Assembly (NCBI RefSeq): GCF_038502225.1 | Contig: NC_091298.1 | Coordinates: 40,077,925-40,141,924, forward strand | Origin: Cherax quadricarinatus | Taxonomy: Eukaryota; Arthropoda; Malacostraca; Decapoda; Parastacidae | Length of the DNA stretch: 64,000 nt | Direction of reading: 5' to 3' | Part shown: positions 11,261-21,823 of the stretch, one piece after another | How the letters are laid out: every line of letters starts with the position of its first letter | How positions within the stretch are numbered: position 1 is the first letter of the stretch | Notes under the pieces: model-generated | What the model was told of the DNA's origin: nothing | What the model saw: only the letters and a program-made list of their open reading frames with translations | Databases searched by the model: none | Made by a program: the position numbers and the translations under genes

Positions 11261-12250
11261 TAAAAGCAACAGTGTCACAAATAAAAAACTCACTGAACAT
11301 TTAACTCTGCGCGAACACAAACAAAAAATTCCTCATCACCTGTACAGATTGTCCCGTTACATCGATGCCAAATAAAAATGTATACAATTTTAAACATTAC
11401 ATCTATCAAATAATATACATTGCAATATGCTTTAATAGGCAATTAATTACACGTCACTCCACAGATAGATGTATAATACCATTATACAGAAATCCCCAAA
11501 CCCCTTTTCATCTGCTAATTACAAAGTACACTTATACAAGTAATTAAGTGTAAAATCCATACTTTATAACCATCATCCCAATTCCTTAATTACAAAGGTA
11601 ACATGCACCAATTCTCAAAAAAATGGTCCGAAAAAAAACTAAAAACCCTCTATGCACAGCCTACCACGTATCGCTGGTGATAACAAGACGTCCACCGCTA
11701 CTGCAAATCATTAACCACTCCCGTTCCAACAAAATATGTTGCAAAATATATATTTACATAAAATAATACATTTTTATAATGCTATACGAAATACACTTAA
11801 ATTACAATTGAAACATAAAGTAACGAAAAAGGGAACATACAACAATCATGTATTTAATATATAAAAACTTCACTTCACATACACCAGATTATACTATCTT
11901 TGTATAGCACCTTTGAAGACAATAGGAGAATCCAGACAGACTTAAGTCATGCTTTGTGTCACCTCATACCATCAAACACAAATACTGTATGAAGTACTCT
12001 CACACACCTTATACACACAATAATGTAGTGCAATAACACTACTTACATATTTTATTCAAAACCGTCTAAAAGCAATTTGAAAAGCATATTTTACACAACC
12101 ACCCAGACCACACACACACACACACCAAAAAAGAAACATATTTGTTATATTACAAAACATACCTCACATGCTAACACCTAAACACACTTCCACACTCAAG
12201 AAACTAGCCCGCCGCTACCCCTTACTTTATACTTAAATCTTTGAAATCCT

Positions 12251-14720
12251 TCAACCTAAATTACGATAACCCTCAGTAAATGCTGTCTCCCATCTTCCCC
12301 CATAAAGATCCCTATTGCGACACTTAGTTCCATATATTGTAGCCCCTAACACTTTCGTCCTTTCCTCTACACCCACCTCCCTCATGGCCCAAGATGTATA
12401 AATAAAATCAGTAACCACATACGCCACCGCATTCACCACCTGCTGACTCCACCCACCTATATCTAAACTTAACACCCTCAACACCTGTAACCCTTCCCCA
12501 CCCACTAACCTAACTACCCTACTTAACCATACCCTCACATCTTCTAAACAAGTACAAAAGTACACCGAATGAAATATAGTTTCCGGACATCCACACGCTT
12601 TGCACTCCCCACCCTCCCTTAATCTCCTATTAAATAACACAACCCCAGACGGCAAGATCCCATGTAAAAACCTAAACATAACTTCCCTAACACCTGGTTT
12701 TACACGTAGTTGCTGAAGACATTTCCATATATTCCCCCACGCATACATAGGGTATGCCACCTCAACTGCCGTAACCACAGACCCACCCACCGCCCTCTCA
12801 AGAACCCTCAATTTAAGCAGATCCGGATCCCTCACCGTCAGTAAAACTCGCAACATAGCCTCTCCAAACATTAAATCCCTACCCCTCCACCACTGTTGCA
12901 TATCCTTGCGCAGTCTTTCAAGCGCCATCCCTCGCCTCCTCCCTCAAAAACCCCCTTTTTAAAAACACACTCAACATACGCCTTCCAAGAGGTATAAGCC
13001 CCAGCCCCCCTGGCTAATGGGAAGCGACACCACCCCTCTACTTAGCCAGTCACAACCCGATCCCCATATAAATCTGAATACCCGCAGTTGCAACCGTTGC
13101 ACCTCACACCGTCTCAACGGATATATTGCCACCACGTGCCATAGCTTGCTATACAACAGGACATTTGTCACTATAACCCTCTGATGCAACGTTAGCTGTG
13201 CTACCCTCAAACCACCCAATCTTTTCAAAACCCCATCCGTAGTGCGCCTCAAATTTGCCTCTTGTGCATCCCTATCATTCGGCATTTACACTATCCCACA
13301 TATCAACAGCTGATCCACCACACTCCACCCGCCCTGTACAGTCCCACCATTATGTACGCTATCCCCTAGATCCAAATACTTGGACTTTACAACATTAATT
13401 TTCATCACAGTAGCCTCACCAAAAACGTCTATTACCCAACCTACCTTATGTAAATACCTCACATCCCTCACCAAAACAGTCGTATCATCCACTTAACCCA
13501 TTATACCAGCCCCCCCTTCTCGTGCAATACCAACCCTCCCTCTCGCTACACTCCACCTAACTGCCCTATAAAAGGGTTCCTGAAGACACACAAACCCCTT
13601 CCCATCTGTATGCTAACACCTAGTCTTCCATTAACCTGTACTCTAATAACTGCACCCAGATATAAAGTTTTTGCCCAAGAAACAATTTCCCTCTCGAAAC
13701 CCAACCAACGCATGAAACTCCATAATGCATCCCTCTCTACGCTATCGTAAGCAGCTCTCCAATCCAATGCCAAAACACCCCCGGCCCCCTCCCCCTGCTG
13801 CTCTATAAAACTCCTAATAACTCCATGCCCTTCATACATTGACCTACCCGGTATTCCATATTGTCCTCTATCAGTTACTTTACCTAACACCTGTTTGATT
13901 CTGTTCCCCAATACCCTTGCAAATAACTTATAATCACTGCACATAAGCGATATTGCACGGTAATCCTCCACCATGGTCTGTCCACCCTTCAGCACTAATA
14001 CAACAACAGCAGTCCTTTGTTGCTCACCCATTTCCCCATCTTCCTTCATTACATTGAACAATCTGACTAAAAATCTCAAAACTTCCCAGTTCCTAACATA
14101 GAAATCATTAGGCAACCCATCTACACCCGGCACCTTACCTAAACTTGCACCAGCTATAGCTTGCCAAATTTCCCCTTCCGTAATCTGTCCTTCCAAAGTC
14201 TCCCTATCTGTACCATCAAGCTCACATTGCACATAACCTCCCATTTCCCTTAAAGCAGCATCTCGTATACCCACATGTTGTGCATATGACCTAAACATGT
14301 ATCGAGATATCCACTCATATCCTCAGTCGACATTAATACCTGCCCCTCCCTATACCCTCCCATCCCCACATGAACAGTTAATCCCATCATCTCCGTAGCC
14401 GCTCTTTTACGCTGTCCTCTCAACACACACGCCGAAGGCCTATCACCCCATAACATCTCCAGCCCCGCCAAAACTCGCGCATCATCGAATTTTTCATTTG
14501 GCAAATCCCTAATACTCTCCTTTAATCCCTCAATATCTCCCACTGGATAACTAACACTCCCATGTTCGTAGCAAGCTCTTAACTGCCCCTCAAGATAAGA
14601 TTGAAACCCATACTTAACCTATTATATTCCCTCCCACTACGTACATAAAAATCATTAATACTTGATTTCGCCACCAAGTCCCACCAACTAACCAGATCAC
14701 CATTCCCAGGCGTCTCTGGT
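12251..14720 (-). pseudogene. L1/Tx1-like ORF2, RT and C-terminal domain (copy B)
   Basis: Minus-strand open segments at 14543-14250, 14298-13546, 13492-13286, 13285-12971 and 12928-12251 together track the copy A RT at 24213-26400. Visible blocks are LGKVPGVDGLPNDFYVRNWE, DYRAISLMCSDYKLFARVLG, VLALDWRAAYDSVERDALW, the DDTTVLV catalytic block (13490), and a C-terminal zinc-finger-like CKACGCPETIFHSVYFC near 12600-12550. It ends TKCRNRDLYGGRW...GYRNLG. At least four frameshifts or stops separate the segments. A motif set with VDDTTV and LMCSDYK is characteristic of the L1/Tx1 side of LINE diversity; exact clade not certain. Confidence 0.85.
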
Positions 14721-14723
14721 TAC

Positions 14724-15011
14724 ATTCTCACTACTACTACTACTACTACTACTCTGCACCTCTCCTTCCGACAGTATTTAAGTCTCCGCACTGTCGCTTG
14801 ATCTTCAGATAGTTCCTGACTATGGAACTGAACTTCTCCAGGCCGAGGGACTGACAACCTCAAATTCTACGACTACAAGGGTGATGGACTGATTACATCG
14901 TCTTCACATCTCTACTGTTCCTGCCTATTTTCTGTATTCGACTGAAGAAGCCTACTGTGTAGGCGAAACGTTTCGGAATAAAGTTGTCTAACTGTTGCAT
15001 ATGTGTCTTAC
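14724..15011 (+). mobile_element. Hammerhead-bearing Penelope-type repeat inserted in LINE copy B
   Basis: A 288-bp insert between two TTAC copies (14720-14723, 15008-15011). Joining the flanks restores the reading register of the LINE. It starts with (CTA)n. Near its end come CTGAAGA (14942-14948), an unpaired A, a perfect 6-bp stem GCCTAC/GTAGGC with a TGT loop, and GAAAC (14965-14969). This fits the hammerhead consensus CUGANGA, stem II, GAAA, where position N is free. Downstream GTTGCATATGTGTCTTA matches the 3505 repeat. No protein is encoded. Confidence 0.6.
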
Positions 15012-15085
15012 CTAACCTCCCAAAATTGTTTAAATGACTGTCTAAAATCTTCTTTCTGCAACAACTTTATATTTAACTTCCAATA

Positions 15086-15665
15086 TGTTATCCCCTAGAG
15101 GGGATGTTGCATCGTCTGCCAAGTCATTTGCTTTCGTAGTGAGTGATTTTCGTGTGCAAGTTCGGTACTAGTCCCTCTAGGATTTTCCAGGTGTATATAA
15201 TCATGTATCTCTCCCGCCTGCGAACCTGTATTCCCTGGAACGCAGGCAGGAGAGATTATATACACCTGAAAAATGCTAGAAGGACTAGTACCAAACTTGC
15301 ACACGAAAATCACTCACTACGAAAGCAAAAGACTTGGCAGACGATGCAACATCCCCCCAATGAAAAGCAGGGGTGCCACTAGCACGTTAAGAGATCATAC
15401 AATAAGTGTCAGGGGCCCGAGACTGTTCAAATGCCTCCCAGCATACATAAGGGGGATTACCAACAGACCCCTGGCAGTCTTCAAGCTGGCACTGGGCAAA
15501 CACCTAAAGTCGGTTCCTGACCAGCCAGGCTGTGGCTCGTACGTTGGTTTGTGTGCAGCCAGCAGTAACAGCCTGGTTGATCAGGCTCTGATCTACCAGG
15601 AGGCCTGGTCACAGACCGGGCCGCGGGGGCGTTGACCCCCGGAACTCTCTCCAGGTAAACTCCAG
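15086..15665 (+). pseudogene. LINE-B 3' fragment inserted in LINE copy B
   Basis: A plus-strand fragment of another non-LTR element. The frame at 15273-15635 reads MLEGLVPNLHTKITHYESK, then VRGPRLFKCLPAYIRGIT, then VFKLALGKHLKSVPDQPG, the C-terminal end typical of CR1/Jockey-group ORF2. The 3' tail (GGTCACAGACCGGGCCGC, CTCTCCAGGTAAACTCCAGG) follows to 15665. Its 5' part is an inverted duplication (next entry). Coding for the host LINE resumes on both sides of it, which fixes the boundaries to within a few bases. Confidence 0.8.
15098..15357. repeat. Foldback: ~120-bp inverted arms with 18-nt loop
   Basis: The left arm (about 15098-15222) is the reverse complement of the right arm (15241-15357) with scattered mismatches. 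For example GTGAGTGATTTTCGTGTGCA on the left pairs with TGCACACGAAAATCACTCAC on the right, and CCTGCG with CGCAGG at the loop. Both arms encode the same LINE-B ORF2 segment in opposite directions. A 5' inversion with overlap during target-primed reverse transcription would give this layout. Confidence 0.9.
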
Positions 15666-16354
15666 GTATACCCCGTACACCTTCGTGGCAACCCCTCCCA
15701 ACCTAAATCCACCAAAACACCAGTATGATCAGAAAATACCACATATAACACCCTCACACTATGTATTACTACCGTTCTGGGGATGTACAAACGATCGAGA
15801 CTAGCAACATACCCACGCCTAATAAATGTATGACTCAACCTCCCCTTCACAAATATCGATCAAACCCATCCCGGATAACAATTCTCCCAATATTCCCATA
15901 CAATGCTCTTCTCCCCTCGGTTCCACATCCTTACTCCTTATCACACAGTTCCAATCGCCTCCTATCACGGCTACCCCCGGCAATCCACGCAAGTAGTAAA
16001 CCAGCACGTCCCTCACAAATTTATTCTTAACACGTACATCACCCTTTGCCGGGCCATACACACACACCAACGTCATCTGTACCTGACCCCATAATCCATC
16101 CACACGTATCATCCTCCCCTCCTCCCTTCACAATGCCTGACAACCAACGGGCTAGTTTCCTTTACCAAGATAGCCACACCTTTCAGTCTGACTGGATGCT
16201 CAACATACACCTTATATCCATCCACCTTCAACTCATAACCATGTCTATAATTGTGCTCCTGCAAGAACACAACGTCAACACCATGATGCACCAAAAACTC
16301 CCTAAACCACTCACACTTTCTCTGCAACCTCAAACCATTGATGTTCAATGTCAA
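15666..16354 (-). pseudogene. L1/Tx1-like ORF2, endonuclease domain (copy B)
   Basis: The AP-endonuclease-like domain is split over frames 16354-16109, 16112-15819 and 15850-15666. Blocks in order are MTLNINGLRLQRK near the start, VDVVFLQEHNYRHGYE, VAVIGGDWNCVI (the GDxN motif), SHTFIRRGYVASLDRLYI and a damaged FSDHTG (SDH motif). It matches copy A at 23095-23800. Frameshifts near 16110 and 15830 and the LINE-B insertion at 15665 disable it. Confidence 0.85.
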
Positions 16355-16556
16355 GCACTTAAAACCAACAAAGGATGTTTCCCTCTTGGCACTACCGTTT
16401 TGTCACCTGATCGCCTCATTGCACCCCTATCCCTCCCCCCCTTTTTGTGCACTCTTACCCAACCCCTGTCCCTGAGTGCCTTTTGAACCCCTCTGCATGG
16501 CATCCACCCATGTTTTCTTCCCTGAACGTTGTGCGGGCATAAGCACTTCATCTGAA

Positions 16557-17524
16557 TCATAAAGCGCTGCTGCGAGCTTTCGCGTCGCACCTTCGACCTA
16601 CATCCCCGTCATCCTGCTCATCACCATGATGAACCTCTACCTCCACCATTCTCACCGACAAGGCAGCCTTGTCACACACCTTAGGACGAACTACCTTCGC
16701 CCCACCGTCCTCTACAGCAGACCCAAGATCCACGTCCATGCCATCTTCCTGACATGGGCTCTTGTTGCCCAAAATTTTCACAAACGTCGTCATTATCGAT
16801 GTTTCCTCCTTGCTGCCATTCACTTCCACGATGATCTCCTCCAGCGCTTGAACCACATCCAAGGAAAGGGAGTCCCCCCCACTCGTAGCACCTGCCATCT
16901 TCTCCTCTTCCCTCTCAACCTCCTCACTCCATGACACACTGCAAAGGCAGTGTCGAAAACGGCTGCTCTTGATCCACTCTCCTCTCCTCAACGTCTCTTC
17001 GTTGTTGCTGGTCGTTGTCTCCACGTCCTCTACCACATTGCACTGCCAGGTGGTCATACGACCCACACAAATGACAAATGCGTCGCTGCGTATGTCACAA
17101 ATACCTGAGTTCTGAAGTCTTCCATCATCACATACGATGGTATAAGATGTCGTAGCGTCATCTTCACAGAGTACGTAACCTCAGGTATTCCCATATACGG
17201 ACCAGCTGACCACCTTCCTGCAATGACCGTGCGTATCGTCCCACATTTACTCATGGTGAACCGTATGTCAGATGCATCTGCCTCGAATGGCACATTCCTG
17301 ATCTTCACCCAAGTGTAATAACTTGATACATCATGCATCCTCACCGTCACAGCATGATTCACAGGTATGGCCACTTCCTTGAACTTGTTCACCACAGCCT
17401 CGTACACACTCGTTGAGCTGAATTTAAGAAATATTTTCTTCGTGCCATTCAATGCAAGTCCACAAATCTCTTCATTAGCTATGCCGTAGGTTTCTCTGAT
17501 TATTGCTGGTAGAAGCAACTCCAT
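16557..17524 (-). pseudogene. L1/Tx1-like ORF1, gag-like (copy B)
   Basis: Starting at the methionine at 17524, the product MELLLPAIIRETYGIANEEI aligns with copy A ORF1 from about residue 25. It covers the VEVCLHDVS/VTVRMHDVS and KIRNVPFEA blocks and a conserved RTQVFVTYA end. A frameshift at about 17060 passes into the 17066-16557 frame, an acidic serine/glutamate-rich C-terminus. The CCHC knuckle of copy A is lost at this junction. Role by family: nucleic-acid-binding ORF1 protein of the retrotransposition particle. Confidence 0.75.
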
Positions 17525-17696
17525 AGACGGCCCCGTTACAGCTCCACTGGTTAATTCAATTCAAACTGCATTAACACAGCGGTGGCAAGCCTGCGCCATG
17601 TTGTGAAAATATTACTGCACCCAGTCAACACAAGGGAGCAGCAGCAGCACACGTCCTCTCTACTCAAGGGTTGAGAGACGAATGCATTTTCGTGAT

Positions 17697-19200
17697 GTAT
17701 GTCAAAGTGAAACAGTTAATTGATACTCTGACTTTGTCTGAGTTGAGTACATTAAAACTTCAGACGTGTTGGCGAGTAGCCAAATATCTTGGTGTGATGT
17801 ATAACAGGAATTACACCGAAGAAACTGTCAGAGCGTTAATTAAAGATACTATATTGTTTCCTGCTCATGCAGAGATGTCCGATTATGATTCAGATACAGA
17901 AAGCCTAGTGTCACAATTAGAAAGTATGACTATTTGATGACGTAGAAGAGAGAGCAACTATGGCTGAGGTGTCTGACCCTAGTGTAGCTCAGTTCTTGCT
18001 CTCACGTTCCCTCCTAACTAACTCAATAGTACAGAGTGTAGCTGGTAGTATGACTCAGCCTCATTCTAGTACAGTGTATGCTACACCTGTATCTACTTAT
18101 CCTAGACCAGATCTAGTCTCTCTAGGGATGGCTGGACAAAGAGTCCGACCTAAGGACCGTCCAGAAAGACGTGTTAATTTCCCCACTCCTCCATTACCTA
18201 CTGGTCCTATCTCTGAGGAAAAATTTTAGAGGATGGAACACCTCATTATGTTGCAGACTGCACAAATAGAGGCACAGAGAAAATTGAACAAAGAAGATTT
18301 CCAGAGAGAAAATGTTTGTATCGGAAAACAACAGACTGATAGATCTGATAAAGTTGATAAATCTGTTAGGGCAACACAGGATGCATTTAATGTGCAGAAA
18401 GCTGCCTCAAGAGTTCCTAATTTTTTTGAGAGTGACTTAGACACCTATTTTGATGTGTTTGAGAACCAGGCATGTGCTATGAACTGGCCACGTAAGCACT
18501 GGGCTACCTTGTTGCACACAGCTTTGACAGGAAGAGCTCAAACTTGTACTGCTGCTTTACCATTTGCCAAGTACATTAGTTATGACGCTCTCAAGCAAAC
18601 TATTCTAGAGACATATGACTTGTTACCCATAAGTTATCAAAGTGCATTTCGTACGTTACAACGACGACATGATCAAACTTGTGTAGAGTTTGCTCGTTAG
18701 AAAAAAAAATTGCATTTGAGAGGTGGTGTAGAGCAGCTAAGAGTAATGACTACGACAGTCTAGTTCAGTTGTTACTACAAGAAGAGTTTTACAACTGTAT
18801 GTCTGCTGACATACAAGAATATCTGATCGATCATACTGCCTCTGGTATTCTGGAAACTGCAGCATTAGCAGACAATTACGAGATTTCTCACAAACTTGTA
18901 CGTACTAAAACACAGAGAAATAAGGTAACTAAAAGTTGTCCTAGACGTTGGCAACCTAAATCAGCTGCTCAGTACCGGCCTGATGTACCTGCTTCTGTAA
19001 CTTCTCGTGCTGTATAGCCCTTGTGGCTTAGCGCTTCTTTTTGATTATAATAATAATAATGTAACTTCTCGTACTTTCACAAGGAAAACTCACAATCCTG
19101 AATCTGTCTCTGTGGTTAGACAGAAGTCTGGTACCGAGAAGAAGAAAGTTAAATGTACCTATTGTAACATAAAATGACATGCTAGAGAGTGTTGCTATAA
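17697..19200 (+). pseudogene. Gag of the Gmr1-like element, SCAN-like capsid and zinc knuckle
   Basis: Frames 17671-17937, 17960-18229, 18233-18700 and 18679-19017 read an N-terminal domain, a proline-rich linker, then a capsid with RVPNFFESDLDTYFDVFENQ and SYQSAFRTLQRRHDQTCVEF. After a frameshift in an A9 run (18701-18709) comes RWCRAAKSNDYDSLVQLLLQ with EEFYNCMSADIQEYL. This helical pattern is that of the SCAN-like capsid C-terminus known in Gmr1-like gags. A zinc knuckle CTYCNIK-stop-HARECC (about 19158) has TGA where the conserved glycine should be. A 49-bp SINE splits the region at 19012. True start uncertain because the LINE insertion ends at 17685. Confidence 0.8.
19012..19060 (+). mobile_element. 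49-bp truncated SINE-like insertion in gag
   Basis: Flanked by a 15-bp duplication GTAACTTCTCGTGCT (18997-19011) and GTAACTTCTCGTACT (19061-19075, one mismatch). The insert reads TATAGCCCTTGTGGCTTAGC, then GCTTCTTTTTGATTATAATAA and TAATAAT. It is the same 3' end as the 168-bp copy at 31961. The long target duplication and (AAT)n tail indicate LINE-driven retroposition. Confidence 0.85.
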
Positions 19201-19352
19201 GTTAGAAAGAGATACGAGAGACGGTCGTGCGGCTGGCGCCCCCACACAAGTCGTACCCTCTTCCGTGCAACAAAGGCACCAAAATCCTAGTAATACCTCT
19301 GATCCTACTGTTTTAGATAATATTAATGAGAATGGATGACTAGCACCAGAAA

Positions 19353-20340
19353 GTGTATCTGATGAAAAGATTCGTTCAGGCGATGAGTCCTTACTTATCA
19401 AGAGGTAAAGTAGGACTTGACGAATCACATCTAACTGAGATAATTACTTTCAGAGACACTGGCAGTTATCTCACGTTATTAAAAGAAGATGTATTGCCCA
19501 TAACTGATGATACCTATACCAAGATAAATGTATTGTTAGAAGCCTGTGGAGGGGCTGTTATAAAAGTACCTCTGCACAAAGTTTACATTGAAACATGCTA
19601 TTATATTGGTTATATTTCAGTGGGTATATCCAGTGGTATATTTCCCATCAGGTCAGTGGACTTGTTGATAGGGAACGATATCCTTTATGCTGGAATATGT
19701 AAGGAACCACTTGTGATTGATAATACCACTGATGATAATTATGCCATTGAAGCTTGTAGAGAGAAGCCTATTTTATTTCCTTTCAGTGCAATTACTAGAG
19801 CTATGTCAAAGATACAACAACCGTCCTTGTCTCCTGTTGAGTTAGTGGATGACAATGATTTGGGCTTGAATATGTTGTTTAGTGATGCTCTGTGCCCAGG
19901 GTCATTAACACTGACTAGCCCCTGTCATCAACCTAGTCAGGAAACAACTGACGTTAAATTTCTAACTCATGATGATTTAATAAAGGATCAGTTTGTTGAT
20001 CAGTCACTGGAAAGACTGAGAGATATAGCAGTTACTGAAGCAAAGGATCTCGATAATTGTTACTATTATAGTAACGGTGTACTGATGGAGAAAAATACAT
20101 GTAAGCTGTCAGCTAATAGTGTTTCCACCACAGTCAAGCATCTCGTAGTGTTACCAGTTACATTTCGTGAACAAGCCATTGATTTTGCTCACAATAGTCC
20201 CATTGGAGGACATTTGGGTGTCAAGAAGACACTCGGTAAACTGGCAAAACATTTTACTTGGCCAAAAATGAAGAAAACAGTAGCTGATCATGTGCGACAT
20301 TGCCACGTGTGTCAAGTGACAGGAAAGCCAGCACACACCT
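19353..20340 (+). pseudogene. Protease and integrase N-terminus of the Gmr1-like element
   Basis: A 337-codon frame. An aspartic protease active site FRDTGS (about residues 32-37; normally DTGA/S) is followed by the LLIGNDI block near residue 108, typical of retroviral-type proteases. A linker follows, then the integrase HHCC zinc-binding domain (about residues 280-325): HNSPIGGHLGVKKTLGKLAK, then HVRHCHVCQ. The last residues of the open frame belong to the CR1 fragment inserted at 20341. The integrase HHCC domain comes directly after protease, with no RT between them, which defines the unusual domain order. Confidence 0.85.
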
Positions 20341-21296
20341 GTGCTGTTTCTGGTATATGTGAATGACATAACGGAAGGGATAGACTCAGAAGTGTCCTTG
20401 TTTGCAGATGATGTGAAGTTAATGAGAAGAATCAAATCGGACGAGGATCAGGCAGGACAACAAAGAGACCTGGACAGGCTACAAGCCTGGTCCAGCAACT
20501 GGCTCCTTGAGTTTAACCCTGCCAAATGCAAAGTCATGAAGATTGGGGAAGGGCAAAGAAGACCATAGACACAATATAGTCTAGATGGACAAAGACTGCA
20601 AACCTCACTCAAGGAAAAAGATCTGGGGGTGAGTATAACACCGAGCATATCTCCTGAGGCACACATCAATCAAATAACTGTTGCAGCATACGGGCGTCTG
20701 GCAAACCTACGGATAGCGTTCTGATACCTCACTAAGGAATCGTTCAAGACTCTGTATACCATTTACGTCAGGCCCATACTGGAGTATGCAGCACCAGTTT
20801 GGAATCCACACCTGGTCAAGCACGTCATGAAATTAGAGGAAGTGCAAAGGTTTGCAACAAGACTAATTCCAGAGCTAAGGGGATTGTCCTACGAAGAAAG
20901 GTTGAGGGAAATCGGCCTGACGACACTGGAGGACAGGCGGGTCAGAGGAGACATGATAACGACATATAAAATACTGCACGGAATAGACAAGGTGGACAAA
21001 GATGGGATGTTCCAGAGATGGGACACAGAAACAAGAGGTCACAATTGGAAGTTGAAGACTCAGATGAACCAAAGGGATATTAGGAAGTATTTCTTCAATC
21101 ATAGAGTAGTCAGGCCGTGGAATAGCCTAGAAAGTGAAGTAGTGGAGGCGGGATCCATACATAGTTTTAAGGCGAGGTATGATAAAGCTCATGGAGCAGG
21201 GAGAGAGAGGACCTAGTAGCAATCAGTGAAGAGGCAGGGCCAGGAGCTATGACTCGACCCCTGCAACCACAAATAGATGAGTACAAATAGGTGAGT
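20341..21296 (+). pseudogene. CR1-A copy 14, inserted in integrase
   Basis: A 956-bp 5'-truncated CR1-A copy with the perfect 8-bp target duplication ACACACCT (20333-20340, 21297-21304). It begins in the RT palm at LFLVYVNDITEGIDSEVSLF, then FADDVKLMRR, and passes a stop at about 20566. It continues at 20827-21216 with VQRFATRLIPELRGLSYEER and the C-terminal KYFFNHRVVRPWNSL block, then the standard 3' tail. The target contains (AC)3, in keeping with the AC context of other copies. Confidence 0.88.
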
Positions 21297-21304
21297 ACAC
21301 ACCT

Positions 21305-21732
21305 CCACCTGCACCTCTCATTCCTATCACCGTGGATGGTGAACCATTCTCACGTATTATTATTGATTGTGTTGGTCCTTTGCCTAGAACCAAACTGGGG
21401 AACCAATACTTATTTCCTATTATGGACGCTGCAACACGCTATCCCAAAGCTATTCCTCTGAGAAAAATTAATGCACGTGCTATTGTGAGAGCGCTGATGA
21501 AATTTTTCTCTCAGGTTGGATTGCCACGAGAGATACAATCAGATCAGGAATCTAACTTCACTTCTAAGATCTTTCGAGAAGCATTATCCCACCTAGGAAT
21601 AAAGTCTGTACTTTAAACCAGTTATCATCCACAGTCACAAGGTGCTCTAGAGAGATTTCATCAGACATTGAATTCTATGATGAGAGCTTATTGTGAACAT
21701 TTTTCTAGAGACTGGGATGAAGTAATATCTTT
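21305..21732 (+). pseudogene. Integrase catalytic core of the Gmr1-like element
   Basis: Continues the HHCC domain after the CR1 insertion. The DDE residues are visible: D in FSRIIIDCVGPLPRTKLGN, D in LPREIQSDQESNFTSKIF, and E in QSQGALERFHQ after a stop at 21615. The frame then reaches the insertion point of the L1/Tx1-like copy A within the DEVIS codons. It resumes at 29058 after removal of one 8-bp target duplication. Confidence 0.88.
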
Positions 21733-21823
21733 CCATTCGTCTCTCGACCTGCGGGGAGAGAGGACGCTTCTACAGGTTCTCTTGCACGCCACCTGGTGAG
21801 GAAAACATAGCATTAGCACCAAG

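Larger units (their letters stand above)
10281..17685 (-). mobile_element. L1/Tx1-like LINE, copy B, inserted in the Gmr1-like leader
   Basis: A minus-strand non-LTR element with poly-T (10281-10287, its poly-A tail) at the low end and CATTCGTCTCTCAACCC at the high end. That start matches CATTCGTCTCTCGACC of copy A at 21734, so both are essentially full length. It is flanked by the perfect 11-bp duplication ATTTTCGTGAT (10270-10280, 17686-17696). Order in its own sense: ORF1 (17524 to 16557), endonuclease (16354 to 15666), RT (about 14720 to 12251), then a ~2 kb AT-rich 3' UTR with an 11-unit tandem repeat. Two later insertions split ORF2 (14724-15011, 15086-15665). Confidence 0.88.
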
